This document shows, piece by piece, positions 11,344 through 22,300 of a stretch of DNA of 64,000 nt (the stretch's first letter is position 1; each line of letters opens with the position of its first letter). The notes under the pieces are model-generated. The model saw only the letters and a list, made by a program, of their open reading frames with translations, had not been told where the DNA came from and did not search any database. Both the position numbers and the translations under genes were made by a program. Source of the DNA: Vandiemenella viatica (Eukaryota > Arthropoda > Insecta > Orthoptera > Morabidae); the NCBI GenBank assembly GCA_031002005.1, contig CM061920.1, positions 116,984,095 through 117,048,094 on the forward strand, in the 5' to 3' direction.

Positions 11344-12388
11344 CCACTTTATACTTCACTAATATTATAAATGCGAAAGTAATTCTGTCTGTCTGTTACG
11401 TTTCTTGGACTAAACAGCTACTCCAAATCGTGATGAAATTTGACAAGGAGATGCTATTTGACCTTAGGATGGACATGGGATACCATATTCTGTATAGATA
11501 AGAACATATTGTCATTCAATTATGAAAACTATCTGAACTGTGAAAGACAAACGCATAATTTCTATATGTTTTTGTAATGCTTAACGTTAGAGAGCAATGG
11601 CAGCGTAGTGCAGTGGCAACGTGCTTGCTTCTTCACTCCCGTGTGGCTTAGGGTTCAAACCCCCACTGAAGCTGAGCTAATCTCGCTACCGCAAAATCGA
11701 GTTTCACAACGCAAGAAATAACTAGTTTCTGAGTCATCCAGATTTTGTGCTGATCAGTGAAATGTTCCACGATTTGTTGCTTTGACCATGCACTGCGCTT
11801 CCCCGTCAGAGAAAGTGCAAGCCGCTGCAGCGACTCACAGCGACTCAACGACTGAAGCAGGAGCGGCTCAAGTCTGCTTTATTCTGTTTCCGACCTATAA
11901 ATGTGAAACTTGTAACTGAATGTCAGAATAAATTTTTGAAAGCTTAAAAACTGGAAGCAAAAATTTTTATGAATTGTTTTTCATAGTTTGAGACAAGCCT
12001 AGGATTTTGTAGTAAGGACACCATGTTCTGGCAAATCTTTGCCGATAAGCGTTTACTTTATTCATGGTATACTGGTTCCACAGACAGTTTTTGAGTGATC
12101 CAAACTAATAATATTATATTCGTGAAAGTAAGTCTCCGTCTTTTTTTTTTACGTATTGACGAATATATGTGTATACCGATATACCGAAATACTTTGTATC
12201 ATTAGGAACGAAATAGGATACTTTTTTCCGGTATGAAAAAGTGAGACAGGTTCGACGGTAGGATGGTATATCGATAGCGTTCCCGTCATATTATGCCGAC
12301 ATATCTTAGGTAACTTTCAGCTTTGTGTATCCAATTCTAGAAATCAAATTCTAAATCCACGCGTACGAAGTCGCGGGTAATAGCTAAT
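11344..12388 (+). mobile_element. Putative non-autonomous Helitron-like element
   Basis: The left end, TATACTTCACTAATATTATAA, and the first 100 bp resemble the 5' ends of non-coding Helitrons in insects. The right end, CACGCGTACGAAGTCGCGGG followed by TAATAGCTAAT, matches the usual 3' end with a GC-rich hairpin and a terminal CTRRT (CTAAT at 12384-12388). No coding sequence was seen. A SINE lies inside (11590-11730). The assignment rests on remembered end consensus. Confidence 0.4.
11590..11730 (+). repeat. tRNA-derived SINE (family 2)
   Basis: A perfect A-box match, TAGTGCAGTGG (11606-11616), lies 35 bp before a perfect B box, GGTTCAAACCC (11652-11662). The body does not resemble family 1. 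It lies within the Helitron-like segment. The 3' end is not well defined. Confidence 0.6.
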
Positions 12389-12389
12389 A

Positions 12390-12563
12390 CTTCATAAAAT
12401 GGAAGCCTGGCTCGCGTTATTATTACATACGCCGCGCGATAACTTTTGCCTCCATCTCTCGCGACCGCCAGCTTCAGACTACTTACAACCATCACTTTTG
12501 ATCGTAGGGGGCCTGTCACAAGTGTATAACACGCACAATGATGAATATCACTCATTTGTTGCC

Positions 12564-12599
<36 letters not shown>

Positions 12600-13238
12600 G
12601 CAGTTTTTTTGTTAAGTGGGTTCGCCATTTCCTGGGAAATTTTTTAGGGGTACGTGCAACTAAAATTTTGAGAAATACTGCTCTACAGCTTCAGGCATGT
12701 CTGTTACAGTCCGAAAAAAAAAAAAAAACCAATAAAGGTTTTATTAGCCTAATACTCTTATTTGGCTACACACAATATTAAAATACAAAAAGAAATACTG
12801 TAGTTATTGTTCTTTGAGTTATTATTTCTTCTAACTTACCGCGTAAATAGCATTATTTCAATATTATCTAAGATTTAAAATAAATTGCTTTTATTCCAAG
12901 CAACGGAATCGTAAAAATTATCACAGATATTGATCTAAAATATGAGTATTCATTTTACCTTTTGTGTAAGTATTTTTACTCAACTGAAATGAAAAATAGG
13001 TGAATTCAGCACAGGAACTGACGATTGCAATCATATAACACTGTCCACAGATCCAAAGTCTGCATGATAAGTTATGCAAAATTTCTGTAAACATAATAGT
13101 GTCGTGCAAATTGCTGTCTACTCACGCTCGAACTTGCTCGGTTATTCCTATGACCTTGCCTCTCTTCTCGGATTAGCTGTGACTGCTGGAGCTTCCCCAG
13201 GATCGGCGGGTAAACGTGGGCTTGGTGGACAACGAAGG
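12390..13238. other. Low-complexity and unassigned sequence
   Basis: A 33-base A-run lies at about 12565-12597, and another A-run at 12716-12728. The stretch 12600-12690 ends in TTTTGAGAAATACTGCTC, which resembles the 3' terminus of a hAT element (complement of CAGTGTTTCTCAAA), but no partner end was found. At 13120-13238 a moderately GC-rich stretch precedes the SINE target site. Confidence 0.3.
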
Positions 13239-13248
13239 CTCAGCAATG

Positions 13249-13476
13249 TTTTTTTTTTTATATGGCCTTCGGTTTTTCGACCATTTAGCCAGCTCCAATT
13301 TGTTTACGTTGCAACTGCTGAACCAGAAATTCACTATGATATTGTGGACACTACAGTGAGGACACCACAAGACGAACACAACACATTAAAACCACCCATG
13401 CCCGAGGCCGGACTCGAACCGGCGGCCGTTGCAATGCGAGGCCAGCGCGCTAGCCACTACACTGCCAGGACCGGCT
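13249..13476 (-). repeat. tRNA-derived SINE (family 3) with 10-bp target duplication
   Basis: On the minus strand the element begins with a tRNA-like head (GTAGTGGCTAGCGCGCTGG) and a B box GGTTCGAGTCC, and ends in an A-rich tail (T-run at 13249-13259 on the plus strand). It is flanked by perfect 10-bp direct repeats CTCAGCAATG at 13239-13248 and 13477-13486. This is a complete retroposed insertion with intact boundaries, so it is likely younger than its surroundings. An overlapping 168-codon frame is a chance frame. Confidence 0.85.
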
Positions 13477-13559
13477 CTCAGCAATGTAGAAATGGCGCAC
13501 AGTGTCTTTTTCCGCATGTCGCGCAACAAAGGTGGAGATCGGAGAAAACGGGGCAAGTT

Positions 13560-15238
13560 GGTACGGCAGTATATCAATGACCCAGCCGTCATGACGGGTG
13601 ACAGCTTGTGGTCGTGCTTATCTTTTCCCTTCCATGCACCCCTCTTAACTCTAACACCAATATATTTCCACCTATCGTCACCAATATACGCCTTGTATAC
13701 TCCAACAATTCTCTGCAACCTCCTAATCTTTTTCCAGTGAATCCCATTCCATCTCCTTTATCGTATCAGTTACTGCTTATGTTCTGCTGTAATTTCAGAG
13801 ACAGCCCTCCTTTGCACGTATTCCAACTCCCGTCTTTGATACCTAAATTGTGAGATCCCTACTGCACCATCATATTAATCAGTGGTCTGACCAAAGTTTT
13901 GTAACCCAGTGGTACTCATCACTGTCTCCAGTCAGTTTAGAATTTTGAAACCTTAGTCTTCTCTAGTTCTGATCCTGTTATATAACATTATGTCATATAC
14001 AAACTAGGTAACTTCTGATGGTAAACCGTTAAAACAATCATTAATTAGAATAACGAATAGCACTGGTCCCCGTGGCATTCCCGTTTTCACTTTTTTGGTA
14101 TTCCATTTCCTACTTTCTGCTTTTTACATTTTAAGAATTCTTCTAATCACCAAATCACTTTTTCATTCATTCTAGTGGTTTTTATCTTTCTTACAACTAT
14201 TTATCTGTCAAATACATTAGAAAGATCTAGTACCTCACTATAAATTTGAACTAGCTTGTCCATTTTATCTGAAATATCTTGCACATAGCTTACTAATTGA
14301 GATTCGCATGAATATCCTTGCGTTAACCATGCTGTCAACTCAAAAACCACTTACGTTCCTCACGGATATTTCTGGCGTGGTTGCATATAAATCTCTGCAT
14401 TAGATTACCTGACGTCAAAATGATTGGCCTGCAATTTTCGACCCCTTTTCTTACCACTCTTTTATGGACCGGTACACTTTTGCAGTCCTCAGGTGAGCAG
14501 CAAATATCAAGACTCAATTTATATAGCTTTCGAAGATAAGGTACAATGGCACATCCTACTATCTTTATGACATTCGCAGTAATAATATCTATTTCAACTG
14601 TTTTAGATTTCTTAGTTCCCTCATGATATCTTCATAATGAATTTAAAATTGTTTAGTCTGCTTATTTATAACTGTGCGGACAAGTTCATTATCTGATTTT
14701 CACCCTCCCATTCTCGAATCATATTCGCTGATAGTCGCATCAAACCAGTTATTTAACATCTTTGCCAATTCCAAATCCTTGTGACTTCTTCTCCACACTT
14801 ATATATAAGTCTGAATACAATCCCGTCCCCTCTGTTTTCTAACACAGACGCAGAAATTTCTAGAGCCATCATTCAGCGGTCCCCCTGCACCAATAACATT
14901 CTATATAAACCCTGGCTTAATGTTCCTTCTTTGTTGTTATTATTCCTTGTTTAGTTTTTCAAGTGTTTCATTATACCTTGCTGTCTCTTAACTCTGTTGT
15001 GTTCTTTTCTTACCATTCTCTTTAATCTCATAACTTTCCAATTTTAATATGTAGGTTCCGTAGTGTTCTTTATTTTTTGTTTTGGTATAAACATTCCTTA
15101 TCACTTTCCTATTATCTTCAAGAATTGTTCCCAGTTAGAATCTACCTTACTTATGCTTTTCTTCCACTTACTGAACCTTTTTCCAGAAATGTCTCTTCAA
15201 TTCTGAAATAGGTGCTTTTATACAACTGTTCCAAATAC
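13560..15238 (-). pseudogene. CR1-like LINE ORF2, degraded (copy B)
   Basis: Read on the minus strand from about 15238 down, the sequence runs collinear with copy D: an ENCRPIILTSGNLMQRFICNH segment (14400-14517) is the RT fingers motif, followed by a thumb region with GHKLSPVMT-like and WKYIGVRVKRGAWKGKDKHDHKL segments (13586-13680). The palm FADD region is deleted or unrecognisable near 13990. Many stops. The left edge is at about 13560, where coding similarity ends. Confidence 0.7.
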
Positions 15239-15381
15239 AGGGTGTTTCATTTATGACGCGTCCGCGCGCACGGGAAAATTGCCCGGGGCAGCGCCACCTC
15301 GCTTGCCGGGAAGTCACACGGCGCATCGCCCGTGCTCGAGACGCCTCATGCGCGAGCTGATTTCTTACCTTATATATCGTG

Positions 15382-15572
15382 TATAAACTGCTCTCGGGTG
15401 ACTAGCCGAGTCAAGAGTGCGTTGTCACACGATATTTCGGCGACTAGAATCATTGCCGCCATCTTCTGGTGAAGATGGCACTTCACCAGAAGATGGTGGC
15501 AATGATGTAGTCGCCGAAATATCGTGTGACAACGCACTCTTGACTCGGCTAGTCACCCGAGAGCAGTTTATA
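15382..15572. repeat. Near-perfect 190-bp palindrome (hairpin)
   Basis: Arms of 93 bp (15382-15474) and 92 bp (15481-15572) are complementary except for about two substitutions and one single-base indel, around a 6-base loop (ATGGCA). Each arm carries CGCCGAAATATCGTGTGACA or its complement. Such hairpins occur at the ends of some Penelope-like or foldback elements, but no coding partner identifies the source. Confidence 0.8.
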
Positions 15573-15599
15573 CATTCTCAACGCCGAGAAAGACTTCGT

Positions 15600-15815
15600 T
15601 CTTATATACTTATAGAACGTGCTGCAAATGTTGGCCATTGGCTTCAATACACGCTTGACATCTTCTAAGTATGTTTTGGCTAACTCTGTGCAGTGTTTGT
15701 GAAGAAATATTATTAATTTTAGTTCTTATGTTTTCCGAATTAAAACAAGCAGATCTGCACGAATGAGGTTTGCAAACTGGTTTATGCAAAATGTGCACAA
15801 TGGCGAGCAGGATCC
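15600..15815 (-). pseudogene. Possible mariner-type transposase C-terminal remnant
   Basis: The minus-strand frame ends with NILRRCQACIEANGQHLQHVL, resembling the last residues of mariner-like transposases of the DUF4817 type (…RCIEA.GGHFEHLL). The motif GGTGTTTCATTTATGACG at 15241 could be the matching end. It lies in the same frame as the LINE segment upstream, so the 120-codon ORF is a chance fusion of two transposons. Weak. Confidence 0.3.
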
Positions 15816-15829
15816 GCACTTGACATTGC

Positions 15830-16865
15830 ACAATTTTCATTTGAATATCTAAGAGTTTCTCTTTCATTTGCCTTATATCTTGCACTACCTGTTCGCCTGC
15901 AATGGCTTTTTCGTTCAGGTCTTGCAATACTCTATAGTAGAACTCTTTCGTATTTCTGATTTCATTTGCCATCTGATAAGTGATACTTGAAAAAAAAAAT
16001 TAATTGTAGGTTTCACTATTTCATTCCACCAGTGTTGTGTATCCGGGTGGTTTTACCGCTTCTCTTTACATGTATTCCATGTATGTTTGAAATTTTCCTT
16101 TATTTATGAGTCTTGTAGGAGAGAGGTATTTAACTTCCAAGAGCCTCTTCCAAAAACTTAAGTCCTTGGAAATCCTGTGATTAGTATTGCAGAGTTATCG
16201 GAAAAGCTAACGGGAATAGTATCAAAGGATGTTAAGTATCCTGCTAGTCCGATACTGGTATAGAACGTATCTAACCTGGAAGAAGCATTTTGCGTTACAT
16301 ATGTGAATGGTGGCTTTACTACTTTCATCATATCGGTAACGTCTTTCAAACGTAGTCTCTGCAGTGTATATTGCAGTTCCCATGCATTGCAAAACAGACC
16401 CGTTTTGTCATATGGATGCAGTACACAGTTAAAGTCTCCACCTAGAATAATATTGTTTGAGCTAGGATTTATAAACGGTAATAAGGATTCTTGATAAAAT
16501 ATGTTTCGGAGTGTCTCATTTTGACTACCTGAAGGTGCATAGATATTAATTAACAGAGTGGTATGGAGTAAACCAGAGGTAATTCGCCCTTCCGGGTCGT
16601 ACTGAACTTCAGTTAGCTCGAGACCGGGACGAGTTAAGATCGCTATGCCCCTTTCGTGTGGTCCAACGTTGAAATACTGATTATAAGTATGAACGAAATT
16701 GTAATTACTCCTGGAAACTTCTTGCAAGAAAACTACGTCAACATCATTATCAACTATCATTTGTTCAAGAATAGCCCATTTTATGTTGCTCTTTATGGCT
16801 GCAATATTCAGAGAAAGAAACCTACAAACTCTATTAATTGCTATGGGAATCAGTGTTGGTTTCAA
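15830..16865 (-). pseudogene. LINE ORF2: APE-type endonuclease and linker
   Basis: An uninterrupted 235-codon frame (16158-16865) contains all core endonuclease motifs: LSLN (Asn20), FLQEV (catalytic Glu49), ERGIAIL (71-77), NIYAPSG (107-113), LGGDFN (Asp144, Asn146) and SSRLD (Asp199). The last motif, normally SDH, reads SDN (223-224), so the general-base His is lost. Downstream, at 15830-15972, RNTKEFYYRVLQDLNEKA resembles the linker before the RT in L1/Tx1- or I-type LINEs. The RT itself is missing. The endonuclease start overlaps the end of ORF1 by about 32 bp in another frame, as is common in two-ORF LINEs. Confidence 0.8.
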
Positions 16866-18519
16866 TTGGCGGCAATTCTTTTATAGCATCTGCCGCACTT
16901 ATTTTCATATTCCGTGCTGCACTAAGATTTGGTTGCGGTTTCTTCTTATTTCGCCTTCTGGTAATTTTATCTTGTGTGGGTAATATTGCCACAGAACCAG
17001 TATCCGTTTTGTCAGCGCAAGTATGTGATTCTTCATCACTGGTGATTTCAGAGGTCCCCGGTGTTTGGGGTTCTTTATGATTATTTTCTCTATCTGATAA
17101 GTGATGCTGCGGTTTTCCTTTTTCTTCCATTGAACTCTCATGTATAGCTAATGTCTCCAACTGCATCGCATTTTCCCCTATGTCAAACTTAATTTATTTG
17201 TTCTGTCGTGGCCGTAGAGATTGAATAATCTATATCGGTTGTGTCATTATGAATTACCTCAGTATTTCCTTGGGTGGTTAATTTTTGTTTCATGGGGTTT
17301 GACGATGCGGGGTATTCACTATCAGAATCTGTATCAGAAACATCCCGCTGTCATTTTTGCCCCAATCCAATCCCCCCCTGGTTTTAGGGGGAATAGCACT
17401 GCATGTCGGAAGTGGAGGATTTTTTTTTCATTATTTAGCGCTTCATGAACATGCAACGGTAACGCCCGATGTATCTTCTTCTTGAACTCACTGATGATCG
17501 CAAGGTACCTGATCCCTTGCAATGATCGGCAAGACGTTCAACACTTTGCTCCTGCAGTCCTGCCGACTATGCAGCTGAATATTTGCGTGTAATTGGGAGC
17601 ATTTATGAACCGGCAACAAGAGAATCACAACTTCTCAGTACGACTACACTTTTATTTACCATCATGGATTGTGCACAAATACAGAAACCGTTTCATTCCA
17701 CAGCTCAGCGCCTTCTGCCTGCACAAGAGCGTCTCCCCCAGACCGCAGCTGTGCCTCCTCCACTCCACTCCGCATTCCAGCGTCCACCCTTCACCCCTTA
17801 GCAGGCAAACATAGCCAGGTCGGTCACTTACAAACATTATCATTAATATCCGGAGATATCACAGCTAAATGTTCATTGCGATCAAGATCTTCTGCTCTTT
17901 TTGCGCTGTTTTAAGTTATTTCTCAAAACAAAAAACACGTCTCGGGCAATTTTGCTTCAAATGTCCGCTCAAATTACATATGTGACAAGTAGGAAGTTGA
18001 CCACTATATATTACGTGTGCCTTGAAACCTTCAACATTTATATGCGATGGGATATCCTTTTTAACTACCATTTCTACAGAACGGATACCATTATATCCCT
18101 GTATAGGATACGTTGGGGTCCATTTTTCACTCATTATTGATTTTATGACTCCATAAGTACGCAATGCTTCTGATATGTCCTCATTATCAATTTCCGGTGG
18201 CACATTCAGTATCCTGTTTTCACATCTTCACCAGCATTAGTGACACTTACCTTATTTTTTGTACCATCGCGATGAATAAAGTCACGATGGCCTCCATACT
18301 GATCTAGAATTTTCTCAAAAACAGACGGTTCTTGCAGTTTTACATATACACAGTACTCCTCTGTATCCAACTGTATCGCTGCTACATGCTCTGTCTCGAT
18401 CCCAATATCATTTTTGATCCATATGTGTACCTCTAAGGCTGTTGGTTGTACATACGTTTTTTTTTTTTTTTATCAAATGCAAATTTTACGGTGTTCTTCC
18501 TGATACCTTGACGGGGCAT
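16834..18519 (-). pseudogene. LINE ORF1 (gag-like) upstream of the endonuclease
   Basis: ORF1 starts at 18519 (MPRQGIRKNTVKFAFDK) and is frameshifted at an A-run at 18461-18474. It continues through an RRM-like region (EVHIWIKNDIGIETEHV at 18370-18430) into 17916-18203, where RTYGVIKSIMSEKW and a zinc knuckle CHICNLSGHLKQNC (CX2CX4HX4C) lie. The C-terminal part (16834-17166) is acidic and low complexity and ends overlapping ORF2. A stretch of about 330 bp at 17520-17845 has no gag similarity and may be an insertion. Together with the endonuclease this is a nearly complete 5' half of one LINE on the minus strand. Confidence 0.7.
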
Positions 18520-18799
18520 TTTCAGTAAAAATGCCTCTCACGCAGCGGATTAAATATACAGAAATAAGAAGGAGTTTTTTTTAAAAAACTGAACAAGAAA
18601 AAACTAAACAGCAGTAATTAATGAACACATAAACTTATCAACAATAAACAATGAAATAATGATTTTATAAAAGTTGGGACTGTATATTCTGTAATATTTT
18701 GTTTTAAAACTAATTTCGCATAGTAAAAATACGTAAATGAATTTTAAATGAAATAAAATCAATCCTCAATGATTTCGGCACATAAAAAAAAGAAAAAAA

Positions 18800-18885
18800 A
18801 TTGGCAGTATGTGGATTTGAACCCAGGTTCGCAAAATGGGAAGCAGGCGCCCTACAACATACACCACGCTGAAACTGTGTACTAA
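18800..18885 (-). repeat. tRNA-like SINE head
   Basis: The minus strand shows a GCGTGGTGTATGTTGTAGGG head and a B box GGTTCAAATCC near 18820, followed by an A-rich run (plus strand AAAAAAAAGAAAAAAAA at 18784-18800 lies on the B-box side). Only the tRNA-related part can be seen. Confidence 0.4.
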
Positions 18886-19034
18886 AATTATAGTATATGT
18901 TTGCGCGTTAATTTCTCGATACCTAGGGCTCATTTTGAAGAAATAATTGTAACACAGACATATGGAGTAAATACCCTTCAACATATACTCCAGGGATGGT
19001 CTCCAAGTTAGAGCCCCAATGTACAGGCAGCATA

Positions 19035-19135
19035 AGATTAAGTTCATCATAACCTTCTGTGGCCGATTCCAGGCTTGAACCGTCTAGGCCAGGAACGCGA
19101 TGCACTAACCAGTAGGCCTACGTTATAGCGAACTC
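19035..19135 (-). repeat. tRNA-like SINE head
   Basis: On the minus strand TACTGGTTAGTGCATCGCG (A-box side) is followed by GGTTCAAGCC (B box) at about 19072. It has the same orientation as the head at 18.8 kb, about 230 bp apart. Confidence 0.4.
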
Positions 19136-19139
19136 AGCG

Positions 19140-19836
19140 GTATATGGCCCAGCGTGTGAGATCAGTGTTTAATTTATAGTAAAGAAATATGCACTTCCTA
19201 TCAACTGAAATCTGTAGGTAGAGCCGGAAACGAAACAGCAACCTACCGAATGTCAGGAGAGATCCAAACGTTGACAAAATGTAGCAAATATTGGGTCAAA
19301 GTATCTGTGACACACCGTAGTTCTAAAGCTTGTTCCTTCCATCTTCTCACTTGACGAAAATTCTTGGAAATGAAAACATAAATTTGACGTGAAGTTTCCT
19401 TGGTGCGTGAATGGAGAGATGTTTCACACTATTTTCCACAATCTTCTGTTAAAAGGAGAACTTTCCACCTATCAAAAACACTGTGTTTTTGATGGTATTC
19501 CAGTTTCAAATACAGAATTAAAATATTTTATAAATATTCTATTAAATGAAAACGTTATTTCAATAATCGTAGGAATAGTGTCATCGTATTTCATGTTCAC
19601 CAGTTTATAGACAGACAAGTCCCAACCTGTCCGTCTACAAATGAGTGTTTTATTACTACTTAAGTTGAATTCAAGAAGCATAAATTACTAGTTACTACAC
19701 CGTTAGCACCAGTATTAGATTTTAGTATTACTTTGTTTTGATCCTTAATCTGACTTAGGCAAAGAGAAAGTCACAGTAAGTTAAAGGAAATGTTTACAGT
19801 TGTACAAACTATATTATGAATTATGTTTTCACGTAC
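19140..19836. other. Unassigned sequence, possibly intron
   Basis: The short ORFs at 19389-19681 overlap on both strands without motifs. Nothing recognisable. Confidence 0.3.
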
Positions 19837-19940
19837 CTGACCAAATCACAGCAGTATCTTTTCAGCAATTCCGAAACATGTGAATCGGTCGGGCAGAAGC
19901 AGGCTCTAGATCTGAGCTTAGCCGACTCCACTTCAAGCTG
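19837..19940 (-). CDS. Probable internal host exon, unidentified protein
   Basis: A 104-bp segment lies between a good acceptor (TTTGATTGCAG) and a near-consensus donor (GTCAG|GTACGT). Only one of the three frames is open: QLEVESAKLRSRACF, then CPTDSHVSELLKRYCCDLVR. It starts in phase 0 and ends with two bases of the next codon. Composition is richer in GC than the flanks and there is no transposon similarity. The phase would allow direct joining to the minus-strand exon at 46143-46266, which ends in phase 0. I do not recognise the protein; the charged, heptad-like start suggests a coiled coil. Confidence 0.5.
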
Positions 19941-19944
19941 CTGC

Positions 19945-20880
19945 AATCAAATAAGAGTTTAGGAAATTATATCTCTTTGTAATGCTACATTTATTGAATT
20001 ACAAAGTAACATATTATTGGAATCCAATTTTCTGTTATAGCAAGTATTTATGCATCAGTAGATAGACCTATCTTCGGAGCCAGGTGTCTATGTATCAAAA
20101 CATGTCTCTTGACACCTCCAAACTCGATGGACAATGGTTTCAAACTTATCCTTCAATTTGCTCAAATGCCTATTAAATACAGAAAATAGACATTACCTAC
20201 ATAAAATATTTTTGTGTTTAGGTAAATGGGACCGTGATATTAATAATCTAATCCTTGGAGTTAATGTGAGTTTTGTTTTACCATTTACATAACAAAAGAA
20301 ACCATATGTATTTTGAAAATATCGATGTACTCATACCATTAAACTGTCACAAAAATTTTATAGTTTGAACTTCTATTTCATGAGTAATTTTACTCTATTA
20401 TTTAATACTTCTCTGGAAATTTGATGAAATTGCATAAAATAGCGTCGATGGGTGATCCAAATAGCTGCCAGCTTCATTCTGTACGTTGCAAGTTAATACA
20501 CGGTTACAGCCTGATGATTGAGAAATTATAGTGACACATTTTCGTATTCTGCGATAATAAAGAAATCTATAGCCGAGTCACAGAAATGTTCAAACCTACT
20601 ATACAAGATAACGTTCGAAGAAAATCGGCTAACCATGCTTTTGACACTGAGGGCAGTCATCTGTAATTTTACATTGGCATGATAACTCGGACAATAATGA
20701 AATGTAACTCTTAAAACAAGATTTATCTTTATTAAATTTTGAAACTAATAAATATAATTAAAAACTGAAGGCTAGAGGAAAGGTAGTAGGCAGAATTGTT
20801 AAAAAGCAAGTTGTATTAGATTGACTACGTGGTGTAGGCAAGCATGAAAATTCCTTGTTGAAGATTATTTTATTTATTAA
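19945..20880. other. Unassigned AT-rich sequence, possibly intron
   Basis: No motif, repeat or ORF of interest was seen. Confidence 0.3.
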
Positions 20881-20884
20881 TTGT

Positions 20885-21060
20885 TCGTCAATAGCGAGGT
20901 CATCAGGAGCGGGAAAGGACTGGGGACAAGAAACGGGAAGGAGTTCGGCCACGGCCATTTGAAAGAACCGGCATACACCTCAAGTGATTCCGGTAAAACT
21001 TGGAAAACCGAAATCTGAATGCCCAAAGGGGATTCGAAACCTAGAACGAGAACGACCATA
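20885..21060 (-). repeat. SINE family 1, partial copy
   Basis: Read on the minus strand, a degenerate B box (GTTTCGAATCCCC) is followed by the family 1 body including AATCACTTGAGG, GAATGCCGG-like and CTTCCCGTTTCTTGTCCCCAG, collinear with 2150-2330. The A-box side is missing or diverged. Confidence 0.7.
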
Positions 21061-21199
21061 GTGAAAAGTACTGTTTGAAATTATTATAACGTCTACTAAA
21101 TTTTCAACATATATAACTGAAAACAAGTCTCACATTTATTTTAAATTTCTAACAGTCTTCAAGTTTTAAGACTTTTTAGGTTTTTTTTAAATTATTTTC

Positions 21200-22300
21200 A
21201 ACACAGTGACTGTGTATTTGTTTGTTACAGATTCTTTTTGTGGTCACGACAACTTGAATAGCATTCTGAGTAGATGTCTAACGCGGGTAACCGCCATCAA
21301 AGGGTTTCGAGCCATTAATCATGTAAAAATCTGTCAGAAAAGCCATCAGTCATCTCGGAAAGATATCAAAAGGCCATTAATCATCGGGGACCAACCACGT
21401 CGCAGCAGTAACCTAACTCAGACCTCAAAGAACTCAGCGGCTGTACCTACTTACGGAAGAGTTTTAGCGGCCATTAAATCGTCGTAATGGTGTCATTAAC
21501 AATATGCAAATGAGGCCGGTGCCGCCTCTTAGCCTCAAAGAAGTTGCTGCTCTAACGTCTTTATTTTTTCCCCCAAAGGGGTCGCCGCGTGGATCACGTA
21601 ATAATAATTTCCGGCAGTGTGGTGCTGGGCACCATTTATGCTAATTACCCACCTGCGCGTCTAGACCGCAAGTTGCCGAGATAGGTCTGAAGTGTATTTA
21701 CAGTGGTTAACAATTGTTCAATTACATGACCGTGTTTTCTATACAGTGTTCTTAAAATATTAATTATTCGCAAATTCATCGATTTTTGCAAAAAAATTAA
21801 TTAATCACGATTTTGTACTTCAGTTGATTATGATTAAAATGTAGTCCAATATTCGCGTTTTCCTCATAGACATTGGTCCTGAGTTCGATGTTCTAAAACA
21901 AGTAACGCACATTTTAATCTTTAAATAGTGTTACGACGTATCAGAGGACAAGTAAATTTTCTGCCAAGTACAGAGAAATTTACTCCATGAGATCTGTCGA
22001 GCCGTTTCCGAGATACCAGTTTTAACGTTATGCGATGTTGAATACGGCGATTACGCCGCCCACCTGCTGACTCGAAGGAATCTCATATACTCCTACGTTG
22101 CCGGCAAGCCGCCCTGACCCTCCCAGGAGCCGCATGTATTATACCAGTCGGGCCGCAGGAAAAAACGCGTACATCGCCATTAATTTCTTTGTCTGTCCCC
22201 TCTGTTTAGTGATGTCCTCTTAATAACACGATCTCGGGCGCCACGCCGCCACCCTTCATGATATATTTGTAGATTGCACTTGCGTTCAGCTTATTTTTTT
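21200..22300. promoter_or_regulatory. Possible conserved non-coding (enhancer-like) block
   Basis: This stretch has no transposon similarity and richer, more even composition than its surroundings. It contains homeodomain-type cores in near repeats (CCATTAATCAT at about 21312 and 21373, GCCATTAA at 21471 and 22172), an octamer ATGCAAAT preceded by AACAAT at about 21504-21516 (a Sox/POU-like arrangement), and CACCTGCG near 21651. A 93-codon frame (21206-21487) with a possible acceptor upstream (TTTGTTACAG) offers a coding alternative but shows no family motif. Entirely inferential. Confidence 0.25.

Noticed and set aside
12565..12597. 33-base A-run as the tail of a retrotransposed gene
   Set aside because: The upstream sequence shows no coding similarity and no matching target duplication was found.
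13074..13580. 168-codon plus-strand ORF, the second longest frame in its region
   Set aside because: It spans the SINE at 13249-13476, including both target duplications, so it cannot be an ancestral gene.
18784..19135. Two tRNA genes on the minus strand
   Set aside because: B boxes are present, but the acceptor stem and anticodon arm cannot be folded by eye, and the A-rich sequence beside one suggests SINE heads.
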